Shown piece after piece: positions 53,457-62,390 of a stretch of 64,000 nt of DNA (positions are counted from its first letter, which is position 1; each line of letters opens with the position of its first letter). This DNA is from Streptomyces liliiviolaceus (GTDB taxonomy: Bacteria > Actinomycetota > Actinomycetes > Streptomycetales > Streptomycetaceae). The notes below the pieces were generated by a model. It saw nothing but the letters and a program-made list of their open reading frames with translations, ran no database searches and was not told the DNA's origin. A program made the translations under genes and the position numbers. Location of the stretch: positions 5,828,001 to 5,892,000 of the forward strand of contig NZ_JAGPYQ010000001.1 of NCBI RefSeq assembly GCF_018070025.1, in the 5' to 3' direction.

Positions 53457-53620
53457 CGTGGCCGCGGAGGGGACAGTGTCCCCGGGCCTCACCCAAAGCC
53501 CATGGGGAAGATCGTTCGGCTGAAGCCCCATGGAGCCACTCGCCGAGAGGCGACCGCCCTCCGCGGACACCGCACACGGCCCCGGCTGGTCTCCCCCGTC
53601 CAGCCGGGGCCTTTTCCTGT
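53457..53620 (+). ncRNA. Candidate stand-alone structured RNA (about 160 nt)
   Basis: A closing stem GTG-CCGCGGAGGG (53458-53471) pairs with CCCTCCGCGG-CAC (53557-53570) with one mismatch. Inside are CCATGGGG/CCCCATGG arms (53500-53533) and a CGCC-GAGA-GGCG hairpin with a GNRA-type loop (53541-53552). A strong terminator ends it. GGGGAC/GTCCCC at 53469-53483 competes with the closing stem. No downstream plus-strand gene exists, so a riboswitch role is unlikely. It is not a tRNA, tmRNA, RNase P or SRP RNA as far as I can judge. A short ORF starting at 53501 lacks a ribosome-binding site. Confidence 0.5.
53578..53615 (+). terminator. Strong Rho-independent terminator
   Basis: GGCCCCGGCTGG and CCAGCCGGGGCC, a perfect 12-bp stem with a C-rich 10-nt loop, followed by TTTTCC. 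On the minus strand there is no T tract, so it acts on a plus-strand transcript. Confidence 0.85.
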
Positions 53621-53680
53621 CCACGGACTCCTGTCCACGGCGTCTTCTCCACGGCTTCTTGTTCACGGCGCACGCAGGAA

Positions 53681-53716
53681 GGGCGGCCGGACCCGCGTAC
53701 GCAGATCCGACCGCCC
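53681..53716. terminator. Terminator of the DUF1996 gene
   Basis: GGGCGGCCGGA and TCCGACCGCCC, 11 bp with one wobble, lie 27 nt after the stop of the leftward DUF1996 gene. The T tail is short (TTCCT), so it is weaker than the neighbouring RNA terminator but may act in both directions. Confidence 0.6.
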
Positions 53717-53742
53717 TCCATGAGGCGTGTGCGACCGTGCCG

Positions 53743-55878
53743 CTACCTCGACCTGCTGCTGATACGGCGCAGGAGCACGAAGCCGGCGATCACCAGCAGT
53801 CCTCCGGCCGCCGCAGGCCACAGGCTCGTACCCGTTTCCGCGAGTCCGCCCGTCACCGTCTGCGGGGCGGCAACGCCGCCCGCGTCCTCGGGTTCGGGGC
53901 CGGGTACGGCATCGCCCGTGTCCGCGCCGCCCGTGGAACCGGCGGCATCGCTCTGGGTCGCCGACGGTGACGTGGCCGCCTTGGGCTCGGCGTTGCCCTT
54001 GCCCTCGTCGTTCTTGCCCTTGTCGGCGCCTCCCGCGGCCTCGGTGTTGCCGGCCGTGGGCTTGGCGGTGTTCTTGCCGCCGTTGTCCGCGGGGGTCTCG
54101 CTCTGGCCGTCGTCCCCGGGCTCGTCGTCACCCGGCTGCTCGGTACCGGGCTGTTCCGTGCCCGGCTCGTCGTCGCCCGGCTGCTCGTTGCCCTCGGTCG
54201 GGTCCGGGGCCGGAGTGGTCGCCGGCGGGTCGGTCGGCTCCTCGCCGCCGCCTCCGTTACCGCCACCGCCGTTGCCGCCGCCTCCGTTACCGCCGCCGTT
54301 GCCGCCGTCATCGGCGCCGTCGCACTTACGGCCCTCGTTGATGCAGTCCACCATCTCCTTCATCAGCGCCTCGTCGAAGACGTTGATGAAGTCGCCGTGG
54401 TCGGTGACCGGCTTGTGCAGCTGCTCCGGGAAGGAGTCCACCGCGAAGAACGGCTTCGACTTGCCGCCGTCGGCCACGCTGGGCGCGTCGACGTCGTAGA
54501 CGATGCGCTGGACCAGCTGCGGAATGGCCTTGAAGTCGTTCGCGCAGGTGCCGTCGGCGGTCGCGAACGCCACGTGCGTGCGGTGGTTGGCACTGTCGAT
54601 GTTCCGGCCGTCCCAGCAGCTCTGGAACCTGAAGGTGCGGACCACGTCACTGCCCTGGGGGCAGAGGGGGTACTTGTCCTTCAGCTGCCGGTCCTCGAAA
54701 CCGGTGCAGCTCCACGACGCGTTGGCGTTGGTGGGGCCGTTGACGAACGCCTTGGCGTCGCCGGTGATGATGCGCAGCAGCTTCGGCATGGCCGTGACCT
54801 CGCCGCGCGGGCTGCCCTCGAACGACATCGTGGCCGCCTTGGGCCTGATGATCTCGCCGGCGTTGCCCTCGATGCCACCGCCCGGAGAGGCGGCGTCCTT
54901 CTCTTCGGCACCGTTCTGCAGACGCAGCACGGGCCAGAAGTACGAGGACTTGTCGCCCTGGTCCTCGCAGGAGGTCTCGGCGTTCGCCAGGTCCTCGTCG
55001 CTCGCGAAGGCGTCGTTGGACTGGTTGCCGACGTAGTCGTGGAAGTGGTGGGCGCCGTTGCTGACACCGGGAGCCACGATCACGTTGTCGGAGTTGAACA
55101 GCCCGTTCTCGTTCGTACCGCACTTGGTGACGAAGGAGCCCTTGGAGGCGTTGCCCTGGGCGGCCGGCTTCGACACGTTCGGCTCGACGGTGGAGATGTC
55201 CACGAAGTCGCCTGCGACGGGGCCGTTTCCGGCCTGGCCGCCGTTGCCGGGAGGCTGCTCGCCCTGTCCCTGCTCGCCGCCCTGTTCCTGGCCCTGGTCC
55301 TGGCCGTCGCCCTGATTCTGGTCCTGGCCGTCCTGGCCCGCGCCGTCCTCGGCGTTGTCGCCCTGGGCGTCGCCGTTCTCCTGGCCGTCCTGTCCGTTCT
55401 CCGGCTTGTCCTGATTGCCGGAGGCGCGAAGTATGCAGGGCGCGAAGGCGTCCAGCCCCTCGGGGCGGTCACCCACGGCGTCGATGGCCGCCACGATGCG
55501 CTCGATGGTCGCCGCTCGCTTGTCCTTGAGCGGATTCATGATCGAGTTCTGCGCGAAGGCGGCGTCCTGCTTGATCGCGTCTGCGGAGCTCTGCAGCCGC
55601 TGATAGGCCTCGGCGATCTGCTTGTCCAGGAGGGCGAGTTGCTTGTCGACCTCCGTCTTGGACCCGTCCGGCACCGCGGCCAGCTCACTGCCCACATCCG
55701 GGCAGTCGATCGTGGCGGCACCCGAGGCAAGGACCTGGTCGGTCTGGCCCGAGGTGCTCTCGGAGGCAGTGGCGTAGACGTTCGCCGCTACCAGTCCGCC
55801 TCCTCCCAGCATCAGCGCGACCGCCCCGATGGTCGCGCGTCGTGCGCCTGTTGGGCGTCTGCGCGTGTTGCGTCCCAA
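53743..55878 (-). CDS. Cell-wall-anchored DUF1996 protein (LAXTG sortase substrate)
   Basis: A 711-residue exported protein. A TTG start at 55878 with GGAG 7 nt upstream is preferred, giving MGRNTRRRPTGARRATIGAV. A signal peptide follows, then a helical part (KTEVDKQLALLDKQIAEAYQ) and a Gln/Gly/Asp repeat linker. The DUF1996 domain follows (HHFHDYVGNQSNDAF, SCWDGRNIDSANHRTHVAFA, YDVDAPSVADGGKSKPFFAV), then Gly/Asn and Glu/Pro repeat linkers, LAETG, a helix and RR. LAETG fits the LAXTG motif of class E sortases. Substrate of the DUF1996 domain is unknown; it occurs in many fungi and actinobacteria. Confidence 0.9.
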   Translation of the reverse strand: MGRNTRRRPTGARRATIGAVALMLGGGGLVAANVYATASESTSGQTDQVLASGAATIDCPDVGSELAAVPDGSKTEVDKQLALLDKQIAEAYQRLQSSADAIKQDAAFAQNSIMNPLKDKRAATIERIVAAIDAVGDRPEGLDAFAPCILRASGNQDKPENGQDGQENGDAQGDNAEDGAGQDGQDQNQGDGQDQGQEQGGEQGQGEQPPGNGGQAGNGPVAGDFVDISTVEPNVSKPAAQGNASKGSFVTKCGTNENGLFNSDNVIVAPGVSNGAHHFHDYVGNQSNDAFASDEDLANAETSCEDQGDKSSYFWPVLRLQNGAEEKDAASPGGGIEGNAGEIIRPKAATMSFEGSPRGEVTAMPKLLRIITGDAKAFVNGPTNANASWSCTGFEDRQLKDKYPLCPQGSDVVRTFRFQSCWDGRNIDSANHRTHVAFATADGTCANDFKAIPQLVQRIVYDVDAPSVADGGKSKPFFAVDSFPEQLHKPVTDHGDFINVFDEALMKEMVDCINEGRKCDGADDGGNGGGNGGGGNGGGGNGGGGEEPTDPPATTPAPDPTEGNEQPGDDEPGTEQPGTEQPGDDEPGDDGQSETPADNGGKNTAKPTAGNTEAAGGADKGKNDEGKGNAEPKAATSPSATQSDAAGSTGGADTGDAVPGPEPEDAGGVAAPQTVTGGLAETGTSLWPAAAGGLLVIAGFVLLRRISSRSR

Positions 55879-56565
55879 GGATCTACTCCTACGCTTCGTT
55901 GCCGACGGGCATGGCAATCCCCCGCTTCATACGGAGATGAAGCTCCGAGTGTTCAGACACATCTCGGATTCATAGAAACCTCTCACGAACCAGACGTTTG
56001 CGAGACCCGTGTCCGGGCAATCACGTTTTCCTGCGGTCTGGTTGGGGAAGGGCATTCTGATGCGCTCCGTGAGGGCGCGGCTGCGTGCGTTTCCGCCGGT
56101 TTGCGCCGGGCAGGTCGCCACTCGTGGCCGGTTCTCCCGGCGGCCACGGACGAAATATGCCATCACCTCGCGTGCCTTGCGCCCCTGTTGGCGCGAGTCA
56201 GGCCTGCGCCCACACCGGCCGCGGCGAACCCGATCGGGCACCGCGCGCCGGGGGTCGCGTGCCGCAGATTACGGATCGCGTGCCTGGGCCACGTCCACGG
56301 CAGCTCGCGCGAGCGCCGCGCACCCCGGGCCACGCTTACCTGCGCGAGGCACGGGCGGCGCCGGGCCCGCAGCAACCCGTACCCGCGCACGACAGCCCCG
56401 CCGGTCGCACGGGCCACCAGGGGCGCACCACGGCCGGTGCCCGACGCCGGCAGCGGGGTCGTGGCTCGTGACTCGTGGCCGCTCTGCCGTCGGCGGCGTC
56501 CGGGCGCATCATGAAAGTGGACGCATTTTCCCTGGTCCACGGCTGGAGCGCGTACGGAGGCCGTC
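55879..56565. other. Large intergenic region
   Basis: About 690 bases. Frames are open on both strands but none shows a ribosome-binding site with genome-typical bias. The part next to 55.9 kb is AT-richer and probably holds the DUF1996 promoter. GTGGAC (56517-56522) and GTCCAC (56535-56540) are perfect 6-bp arms, 26 nt before the small gene at 56566. Confidence 0.5.
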
Positions 56566-56802
56566 ATGCGAACCCCGGACCGCTACCGACTGACCTTCAC
56601 CCATGGGCGATCGGGCGGCGAGGCCGTCACGGACGAGGTGGTCGTGGAACGGACCACCTCCCTCGGGCCGGGCGGCAACCCGGTCTACTGCGATCGCACC
56701 GGCATCCTGCGCGCCGAGATCAGCCGGGCGGGCGAGGTGCGGATGCTCGCCAGCGGCGGCCATCAGTCGCCGTCGGCGCCGTCCGCCGAGCCGCTGCCCT
56801 GA
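56566..56802 (+). CDS. Small protein resembling DUF6296
   Basis: A 78-residue soluble protein: MRTPDRYRLTFTHGRSGGEA, then VYCDRTGILRAEISRAGEVR and MLASGGHQSPSAP. The arrangement looks like the small Streptomyces family DUF6296 as I recall it; that is moderate confidence. CGGAGG precedes the ATG. Function unknown. Confidence 0.7.
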   Translation: MRTPDRYRLTFTHGRSGGEAVTDEVVVERTTSLGPGGNPVYCDRTGILRAEISRAGEVRMLASGGHQSPSAPSAEPLP

Positions 56803-57040
56803 GTCTCTGAGCCGTTCCCCTGAGCCTCCGAGCCACTGCCCTGAGCCTCCGGGCCTCGCGCCGCGAGGGGCGGCCGGACGGGACGGCCGGTAGTGGCGGC
56901 CGGGGCAGGAGGGGGCGATGCGCCGACGCGCCCTTCGCCCGGGTTTCCGCCAGAGGTCCGGCCCACCTGGGCAAGACCTTCACGCGTCACACCAGGGGCG
57001 CCCCTCGCCTCCTGGCCCCCGGCAGTGTAGACATGAGCAT

Positions 57041-59836
57041 ATGGTCCGATTCTTGGGTCGATCCTGGGCCCGGTCGACCTCCCGCCCCAGCGGCCTGCGC
57101 GCACGACGCAGGCGTGACCGCCCCGGCCGAGCCCACGGGCGGCGGACACAGCAGGTGCCCCACCGACCGGCCGGTCGGCAGGGAGACGGCGAGCAGCCGC
57201 CCGGGTCCGCAGGGGCGCGGTCGGGGCTGGGCGGACGCAGCGTCGCAGGCCAGGTCTTCCTGCTGCAGGTGGCGATCGTGCTGCTGCTGGTCGTGGCCGC
57301 GGCCGGCGCCCTGGTCCTGCAGGTGCGCCACGACAGCACGACGGAGGCGCGGAACCGCTCGCTGGCCGTCGCCGAGACGTTCGCCGACGCTCCGGGCACC
57401 CGCGAGGCGCTGAGCGCCCCCGATCCCACGGCCGTGCTCCAGCCGCGCGCCGAGGCGGCCCGCACGGGGTCCAAGGTCGACTTCATCGTGGTGATGAACA
57501 CCGACGGCATCCGCTACACCCACCCCAAGCCGGACCGGATCGGTAAGAAGTTCGTCGGAACCCTCGGCCCGGCGCTGGCGGGCAAGTCCTTCACCGAGGA
57601 GATCACCGGCACCCTCGGGCCGCTGGTGCAGGCCGTGGTGCCGATCAAGGCCGACGACGGCAAGGTCGTTGGCCTGGTCTCGGCGGGCATCACGACCGAG
57701 AACGTGGGAGGGGTCGGGGACCGCCAGCTGCCCCTCCTGCTGACCGCCGCGGCGGCGGCCCTGGCTCTGGCGCTGGCCGGCACGGCCCTGGTGAGCAGAC
57801 GCCTGCTGCGCCAGACCCACGGCCTCGGACCGTTCGAGATGACCCGGATGTACGAGCACCACGACGCGGTGCTGCACGCCGTCCGCGAGGGAGTGCTCAT
57901 CGTCGGCGGCGAGGGCACACTGCTGCTCGCCAACGACGAGGCGCACCGGCTGCTGGACCTCCCGGAGGACGCCGAGGGACGCCATGTCCTCGAACTCGGT
58001 CTGGACGCGGGCACCGGCGCCCTGCTGGCCTCGGGGCACGTCGTCACCGACGAGGTGCGCCTGGTCGGCGACCGGCTGCTGGCCGTCAACCAGCGCCCCA
58101 CGGACCTCAAGGGCGGACCGGCGGGCAGTGTCGCCACGCTTCGCGACTCGACCGAGCTGCGCGCGGTGTCCGGCCGGGCCGAGGTGGCCCGGGAACACCT
58201 CAAGCTCCTGTACGACGCCGGGGTGGGCATCGGTACGACCCTGGACGTGACCCGGACCGCCGAGGAACTGGCCGAGGTCGCCGTCCCGCGGTTCGCGGAC
58301 TTCGTCACGGTGGATCTGGCCGAGGCGGTGCTGAGCGGCGAGGAACCGGACGCGGGCACCTCACTGCGCCGCACGGCGTTGAGCGGGATCCGCAAGGACG
58401 CCCCCCTGTACGGGGTGGGCGAGCGGATCGGGTTCATCGCCTCCACCCCGCAGGCGCACAGCCTCGGCACCGGCGAGGCCGTGGTCGCGCCCGCGCTGAA
58501 GGAGGCGCACGGCTGGCTGGCCCAGGACCTGGAGCGCACCGCGCAGGTCGTGGAGTACGGGATCCACTCGCTGATCACGGTCCCGCTGCGGGCGGGGCAC
58601 CTGGTGATGGGCGTGGCGAACTTCTGGCGCTCCGAGAAGCCCGAGCCGTTCGACGAGGAGGAGCTGGCCCTCGCCGAGGAGCTGGTCGCCCGGGCCGCGG
58701 TCTCCATCGACAACGCGCGCCGCTACACCCGCGAGCACACCATGGCCGAGACCCTGCAGCGCAGCCTGCTGCCCCGCAATCTGCCCGAGCAGAGCGCCCT
58801 GGACATCTCCTACCGCTACCTGCCCGCCCAGGCGGGGGTGGGCGGCGACTGGTTCGACGTGCTGCCGCTGTCCGGCGCCCGGGTCGCGCTGGTCGTCGGC
58901 GACGTCGTGGGCCACGGCCTGCACGCGGCGGCCACCATGGGCCGGCTGCGCACGGCGGTGCACAACTTCTCCGCGCTGGACCTGCCGCCCGACGAGCTGC
59001 TGGGGCTCCTCGACGAGCTGGTGGGCCGGATCGACCAGGACGAGGCGACGGAGGACGGCAGCGCCGCGATCACCGGTGCCACCTGCCTGTACGCCGTCTA
59101 CGACCCGACCACCCGGCAGTGCACCGTGGCCCGGGCCGGCCACCCGCCGCCCGCGGTGGTCCGTCCGGACGGCAGTGTCGACTTCCCCGAGGTGCCCGCC
59201 GGGCCGCCGCTCGGTCTGGGCGGTCTCCCCTTCGAGACGGCCGAACTCAAACTGGAGGAGGGCAGCAGGCTCGTCCTCTACACGGACGGGCTCGTCGAGG
59301 ACAGGGAACGGGACATCGACGTCGGCCTCGAACTCCTGCGGACCGCCCTGACCGGCGCCGACCGTTCCCCGGAGGACACCTGCCAGGCCGTCCTGGACGC
59401 CCTGCTGCCGCCCCGCCCCAGCGACGACATCGCGCTGATCGTCGCGGGCACCCGCGCCCTCGGCGCCGACCGTATCGCCGAATGGCGGGTGCCGTCCGAC
59501 CCGGCGGCCGTCGGCGAGGTACGCGGCTCGGTCACCCGGCAGCTCACGGAGTGGGACCTGGACGACCTGGCGTTCACGACGGAACTGATCCTCAGTGAGC
59601 TGGTCACCAACGCGATCCGGTACGGCACCGGCCCCATCGAGGTCCGGATGATCCTCGACCGCAGCCTGATCTGCGAGGTCTTCGACGGGAGCAACACCTC
59701 ACCGCACCTGCGGTACGCGGCCTCGACGGACGAGGGCGGTCGCGGTCTGTTCCTCGTGGCTCAGCTCACCGAGCGCTGGGGCACCCGCTACACCCCCGCG
59801 GGCAAGGTCCTCTGGACGGAACAAGCGCTCCCCTGA
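57041..59836 (+). CDS. Membrane sensor SpoIIE phosphatase with HATPase domain
   Basis: A 931-residue protein with five parts. First comes a helix at 67-95, an exported cache/PAS-like domain (NTDGIRYTHPKPDRIGKKF region) to about 228, and a second helix at 229-251. Then follow a PAS, a GAF (about 390-560), a SpoIIE phosphatase (580-790; GGDWFD near 601, GDVVGHG near 620) and a GHKL ATPase (800-931; ELVTNAIRYG, then GGRGLFLVAQL). It unites sensor, phosphatase and anti-sigma-kinase-like parts in one polypeptide, a pattern common in Streptomyces. The ATG at 57041 has no ribosome-binding site, so a leaderless mRNA or a later GTG are possible. Confidence 0.92.
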   Translation: MVRFLGRSWARSTSRPSGLRARRRRDRPGRAHGRRTQQVPHRPAGRQGDGEQPPGSAGARSGLGGRSVAGQVFLLQVAIVLLLVVAAAGALVLQVRHDSTTEARNRSLAVAETFADAPGTREALSAPDPTAVLQPRAEAARTGSKVDFIVVMNTDGIRYTHPKPDRIGKKFVGTLGPALAGKSFTEEITGTLGPLVQAVVPIKADDGKVVGLVSAGITTENVGGVGDRQLPLLLTAAAAALALALAGTALVSRRLLRQTHGLGPFEMTRMYEHHDAVLHAVREGVLIVGGEGTLLLANDEAHRLLDLPEDAEGRHVLELGLDAGTGALLASGHVVTDEVRLVGDRLLAVNQRPTDLKGGPAGSVATLRDSTELRAVSGRAEVAREHLKLLYDAGVGIGTTLDVTRTAEELAEVAVPRFADFVTVDLAEAVLSGEEPDAGTSLRRTALSGIRKDAPLYGVGERIGFIASTPQAHSLGTGEAVVAPALKEAHGWLAQDLERTAQVVEYGIHSLITVPLRAGHLVMGVANFWRSEKPEPFDEEELALAEELVARAAVSIDNARRYTREHTMAETLQRSLLPRNLPEQSALDISYRYLPAQAGVGGDWFDVLPLSGARVALVVGDVVGHGLHAAATMGRLRTAVHNFSALDLPPDELLGLLDELVGRIDQDEATEDGSAAITGATCLYAVYDPTTRQCTVARAGHPPPAVVRPDGSVDFPEVPAGPPLGLGGLPFETAELKLEEGSRLVLYTDGLVEDRERDIDVGLELLRTALTGADRSPEDTCQAVLDALLPPRPSDDIALIVAGTRALGADRIAEWRVPSDPAAVGEVRGSVTRQLTEWDLDDLAFTTELILSELVTNAIRYGTGPIEVRMILDRSLICEVFDGSNTSPHLRYAASTDEGGRGLFLVAQLTERWGTRYTPAGKVLWTEQALP

Positions 59837-59901
59837 GTCGGCGCTCTCCCGTGCCGAGCGGTCTGGTGAACGGTCCGGCAGACGGTCCGGCGAACGGCCA
59901 C

Positions 59902-61440
59902 TCAGGGCTTGCCGTTCCCCTGGAGGCGCTCCAGGTCGTCGGGGCGTACCTGGATGACGAACAGCGCGACCAGGGCCGCGAAGAGGGCGAAGATCGCGGC
60001 GATGACGAAAGCGTGCGAGATGCCCGACGTCAGCACCTGGTCGCCCCAGGGCGAGGGGAGTTCGCCGGTCCTGCGGAACCGCAGGCGCTGGGCGGGGGTC
60101 GCCTCCGCCATGAACGCGCGGACCTGGTCGGCGGCCTCGTTGCGACTGGCCGTGCCGAAGACCGTGACCAGGACGGACAGGCCGAGCGAACCGCCCACCT
60201 GCTGGGTCGCGTTGAGGATTCCGGAGGCCGCCCCCGCCTCCTGCGGAGCCACACCCGACACCGCCATCAGGGTCAGCGACACGAAGTTCAGCCCCATGCC
60301 GAAGCCGAAGACCAGCATGGGCCCCAGGATGCTGCCCGCGTAGGTGCTGTCGACCTCGGTCAGGGTGAGCCAGGCGAGGCCGACGGCCGACAGGATCGCG
60401 CCCACCGTCATGAACGGCTTGGGGCCCCATCTGGGCAGCAGTTGCGAGGCGAGCGCGGCGCCCACCGCGATGATGGCGCTGACCGGCAGGAAGGCGAGGC
60501 CGGCCCGCAGCGGGCTGAAGCCGAGGACGTTCTGCACGAAGAGCGTCAGGAAGAAGAACATGCCGAACATCGCCGCGGCCAGGCTCAGCATGATGGCGTA
60601 GACACCGGCGCGGTTGCGGTCGCGGAACATCCACAGCGGCGTGATGGGCTGCCTGGACCGGCTCTCGACGAAGACGAACGCGGCGAGGAACACCACGGCC
60701 GCCACGAACGCCCCCACGGTCAGGCCGTCGCTCCAGCCCTCCTCCGAGGCGCGGATGAAGCCGTAGACGAGCAGCACCATGCCCACGGTGGAGGTGAGTG
60801 CGCCGAGGACGTCGAAGTGGCCCGGCATCCGTTCGGACTCCCGGATGTAGCGGGGTGTCGCGAGCGCGATCAGCAGGCCGATGGGGATGTTGACGAACAG
60901 GACCCAGCGCCAGTCCAGCCACTCCACGAGCAGGCCGCCCGCGAGCAGGCCGATGGCGCTGCCGCCGGCCGAGACCGCGGCGAACACTCCGAACGCCCTG
61001 TTGCGCTCGGGTCCTTCGCGGAACGTGGTGGTGATCAGCGAGAGGGCCGTCGGGGAGGCGATGGCGCCGCCGACGCCCTGCAGGGAGCGTGCCGCGAGCA
61101 ACTGCCAGGACTCCTGGGACAGTCCGCCGAGCAGCGAGGCCAGCACGAAGAGCAGTACGCCGAAGACGAAGACCCTGCGGCGGCCGAGGATGTCACCGAG
61201 CCGACCGCCCAGCAGGAGCAGACCGCCGAAGGTCAGCGTGTAGGCGTTCACCACCCACGAGAGGTTCTCGGTCGAGAAGCCGAGCGAACTCTGGATGTGC
61301 GGGAGGGCGATGTTCACGATGGTGATGTCGAGGACCACCATCAGCTGGCACGAGGCGATGACGAGGAGTGCGATTCCGCTGCCGTGGCCCCGCTCCGGGG
61401 ACTTGGCAGTGTCGGAAGGTGTCGCGTGTGAGCCCGTCAT
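59902..61440 (-). CDS. DHA2-type MFS drug exporter
   Basis: A 512-residue transporter with 14 membrane helices, of the EmrB/QacA group: VVLDITIVNIALPHIQSSLG, WVVNAYTLTFGGLLLLGGRL, GDILGRRRVFVFG, and the late SGILNATQQVGGSLGLSVLV antiporter-like motif. Exports drugs or metabolites with proton motive force. The ribosome-binding site at the ATG (61440) is weak. The MarR-like gene 500 nt away is a possible regulator, separated by a small ORF. Confidence 0.93.
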   Translation of the reverse strand: MTGSHATPSDTAKSPERGHGSGIALLVIASCQLMVVLDITIVNIALPHIQSSLGFSTENLSWVVNAYTLTFGGLLLLGGRLGDILGRRRVFVFGVLLFVLASLLGGLSQESWQLLAARSLQGVGGAIASPTALSLITTTFREGPERNRAFGVFAAVSAGGSAIGLLAGGLLVEWLDWRWVLFVNIPIGLLIALATPRYIRESERMPGHFDVLGALTSTVGMVLLVYGFIRASEEGWSDGLTVGAFVAAVVFLAAFVFVESRSRQPITPLWMFRDRNRAGVYAIMLSLAAAMFGMFFFLTLFVQNVLGFSPLRAGLAFLPVSAIIAVGAALASQLLPRWGPKPFMTVGAILSAVGLAWLTLTEVDSTYAGSILGPMLVFGFGMGLNFVSLTLMAVSGVAPQEAGAASGILNATQQVGGSLGLSVLVTVFGTASRNEAADQVRAFMAEATPAQRLRFRRTGELPSPWGDQVLTSGISHAFVIAAIFALFAALVALFVIQVRPDDLERLQGNGKP

Positions 61441-61603
61441 GGGATCGGCCTGTGTTCCGGCGACGTCCGGTTCCGGACGACCGCTGTACCGACGTTAGCC
61501 CCGGGCTCCCGTCCCCACCAGTCGATCACCGGGACCGCGGGCGACGCCCGGGACGGCCGGCGGGATGCGGGCTCTCACGGTGGTGCGTGGTGCTCCGCCC
61601 CGC

Positions 61604-61777
61604 TCAGTCCTCGCCCCTGACGATGTTCCCCTCCGGCTCCGCGGAGGTGCGGCGGGTGTCCCTGTCGGCCGTCGCCGGAAGGCAGAAACGCACGCCTCCC
61701 ACCCGGCGGCGGCGAGCCTGCGCCCAGCCGGTCTCGGGGCGGCGGACGGTGTCCTGAGTGCTGCCGTACGCGGTCAC
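61604..61777 (-). CDS. Possible small protein, 57 aa
   Basis: A GTG at 61777, with GAGGAG 2 nt before it (closer than usual), opens a 57-codon frame whose third positions are nearly all G or C: VTAYGSTQDTVRRPETGWAQ, then a basic RRRR stretch, FCLPATADRDTRRTS, and a final GNIVRGED. No family is recognised. The spacing of the site is a weakness. It is on the same strand as the MFS and MarR-like genes. Confidence 0.45.
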   Translation of the reverse strand: MTAYGSTQDTVRRPETGWAQARRRRVGGVRFCLPATADRDTRRTSAEPEGNIVRGED

Positions 61778-61938
61778 GACTCCTCACATTCCTTCCGCGG
61801 CCCTGTCCCCACCCGGGGCCGGGCTGCGTCATGTTGCTGCCGTTTGTCGTCCACCGGGCCGGGTCCCCCGCAGCGGTGCCCGGAAACCCGGCGCGTCCGG
61901 GCCGCGCCCGCCGGTCCCCCGTACGGGTGGATCAGGCG

Positions 61939-62310
61939 TCAGCGGTCGGTCCGGGTGTCCTGCTCGTGGGCCGGGGCCGACCGCGGTGAGGGGGGTCTCG
62001 TGTCTCGCTCGGCGTCGTGCTGGTCGAGCAGTGACAGCAGATCCGCGACCGACAGACCGGCGTCGGCCGGGTGGCGCAGGATCGTCCCCGGCTCGATGCG
62101 GTATTCGTTGCTGCGCCCCTGCCGGGTGTGGGTGAGATAGCCACCCTGCTCCAGATCGGAAATGATCTTCTGTACGGCACGCTCGGTCAGCCGGCAGCGT
62201 GCGGCGATGTCCCGGATGCGGGTGTTCTGGTTCTCGGAGATCGCGGCCAGCACGCGGGCGTGATTGGTGAGGAACGTCCAGCCGGTGTGTGTCTCAGGTA
62301 CTTCACCCAT
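61939..62310 (-). CDS. MarR-like winged-helix regulator
   Basis: A 123-residue protein: WTFLTNHARVLAAISENQNT, RIRDIAARCRLTERAVQKII, SDLEQGGYLTHTRQGRSNEY is a winged helix of the MarR/LexA-like group, followed by a Pro/Asp-rich tail. The ATG at 62310 has GGGGG upstream. Two direct repeats lie about 40 nt upstream of its start. It could regulate the neighbouring exporter or itself. Confidence 0.83.
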   Translation of the reverse strand: MGEVPETHTGWTFLTNHARVLAAISENQNTRIRDIAARCRLTERAVQKIISDLEQGGYLTHTRQGRSNEYRIEPGTILRHPADAGLSVADLLSLLDQHDAERDTRPPSPRSAPAHEQDTRTDR

Positions 62311-62350
62311 GACCCCCAGCATACGACCTGCCATTCACGCAAACCAAAGG

Positions 62351-62390
62351 GTGAAAGATTTTTCATGTATCTCTTGACGTGTGAAGATTT
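62351..62390. promoter_or_regulatory. Direct repeats upstream of the MarR-like gene
   Basis: GTGAAAGATTT (62351-62361) and GTGAAGATTT (62381-62390) are direct repeats starting 30 nt apart, about three helical turns. They lie between the MarR-like gene and a region without a plus-strand gene until 62663. The stretch is AT-rich for this genome. Confidence 0.4.

Noticed and set aside
53457..53620. 6C RNA or 6S RNA identity
   Set aside because: 6C needs two hairpins with loops of at least six C; only one loop with five C is present. The synteny of the known Streptomyces 6S/Ms1-type RNA is not seen. Not excluded, only unsupported by eye.
53501..53720. Small protein beginning MGKIVRLKP within the candidate RNA
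   Set aside because: No ribosome-binding site, and the frame runs through the terminator hairpin. An RNA is the better reading.
56009..56593. Rightward 194-codon frame in the 690-nt gap
   Set aside because: Arg/Pro-rich translation without family features; no start signal; overlaps the small gene at 56566 in another frame.
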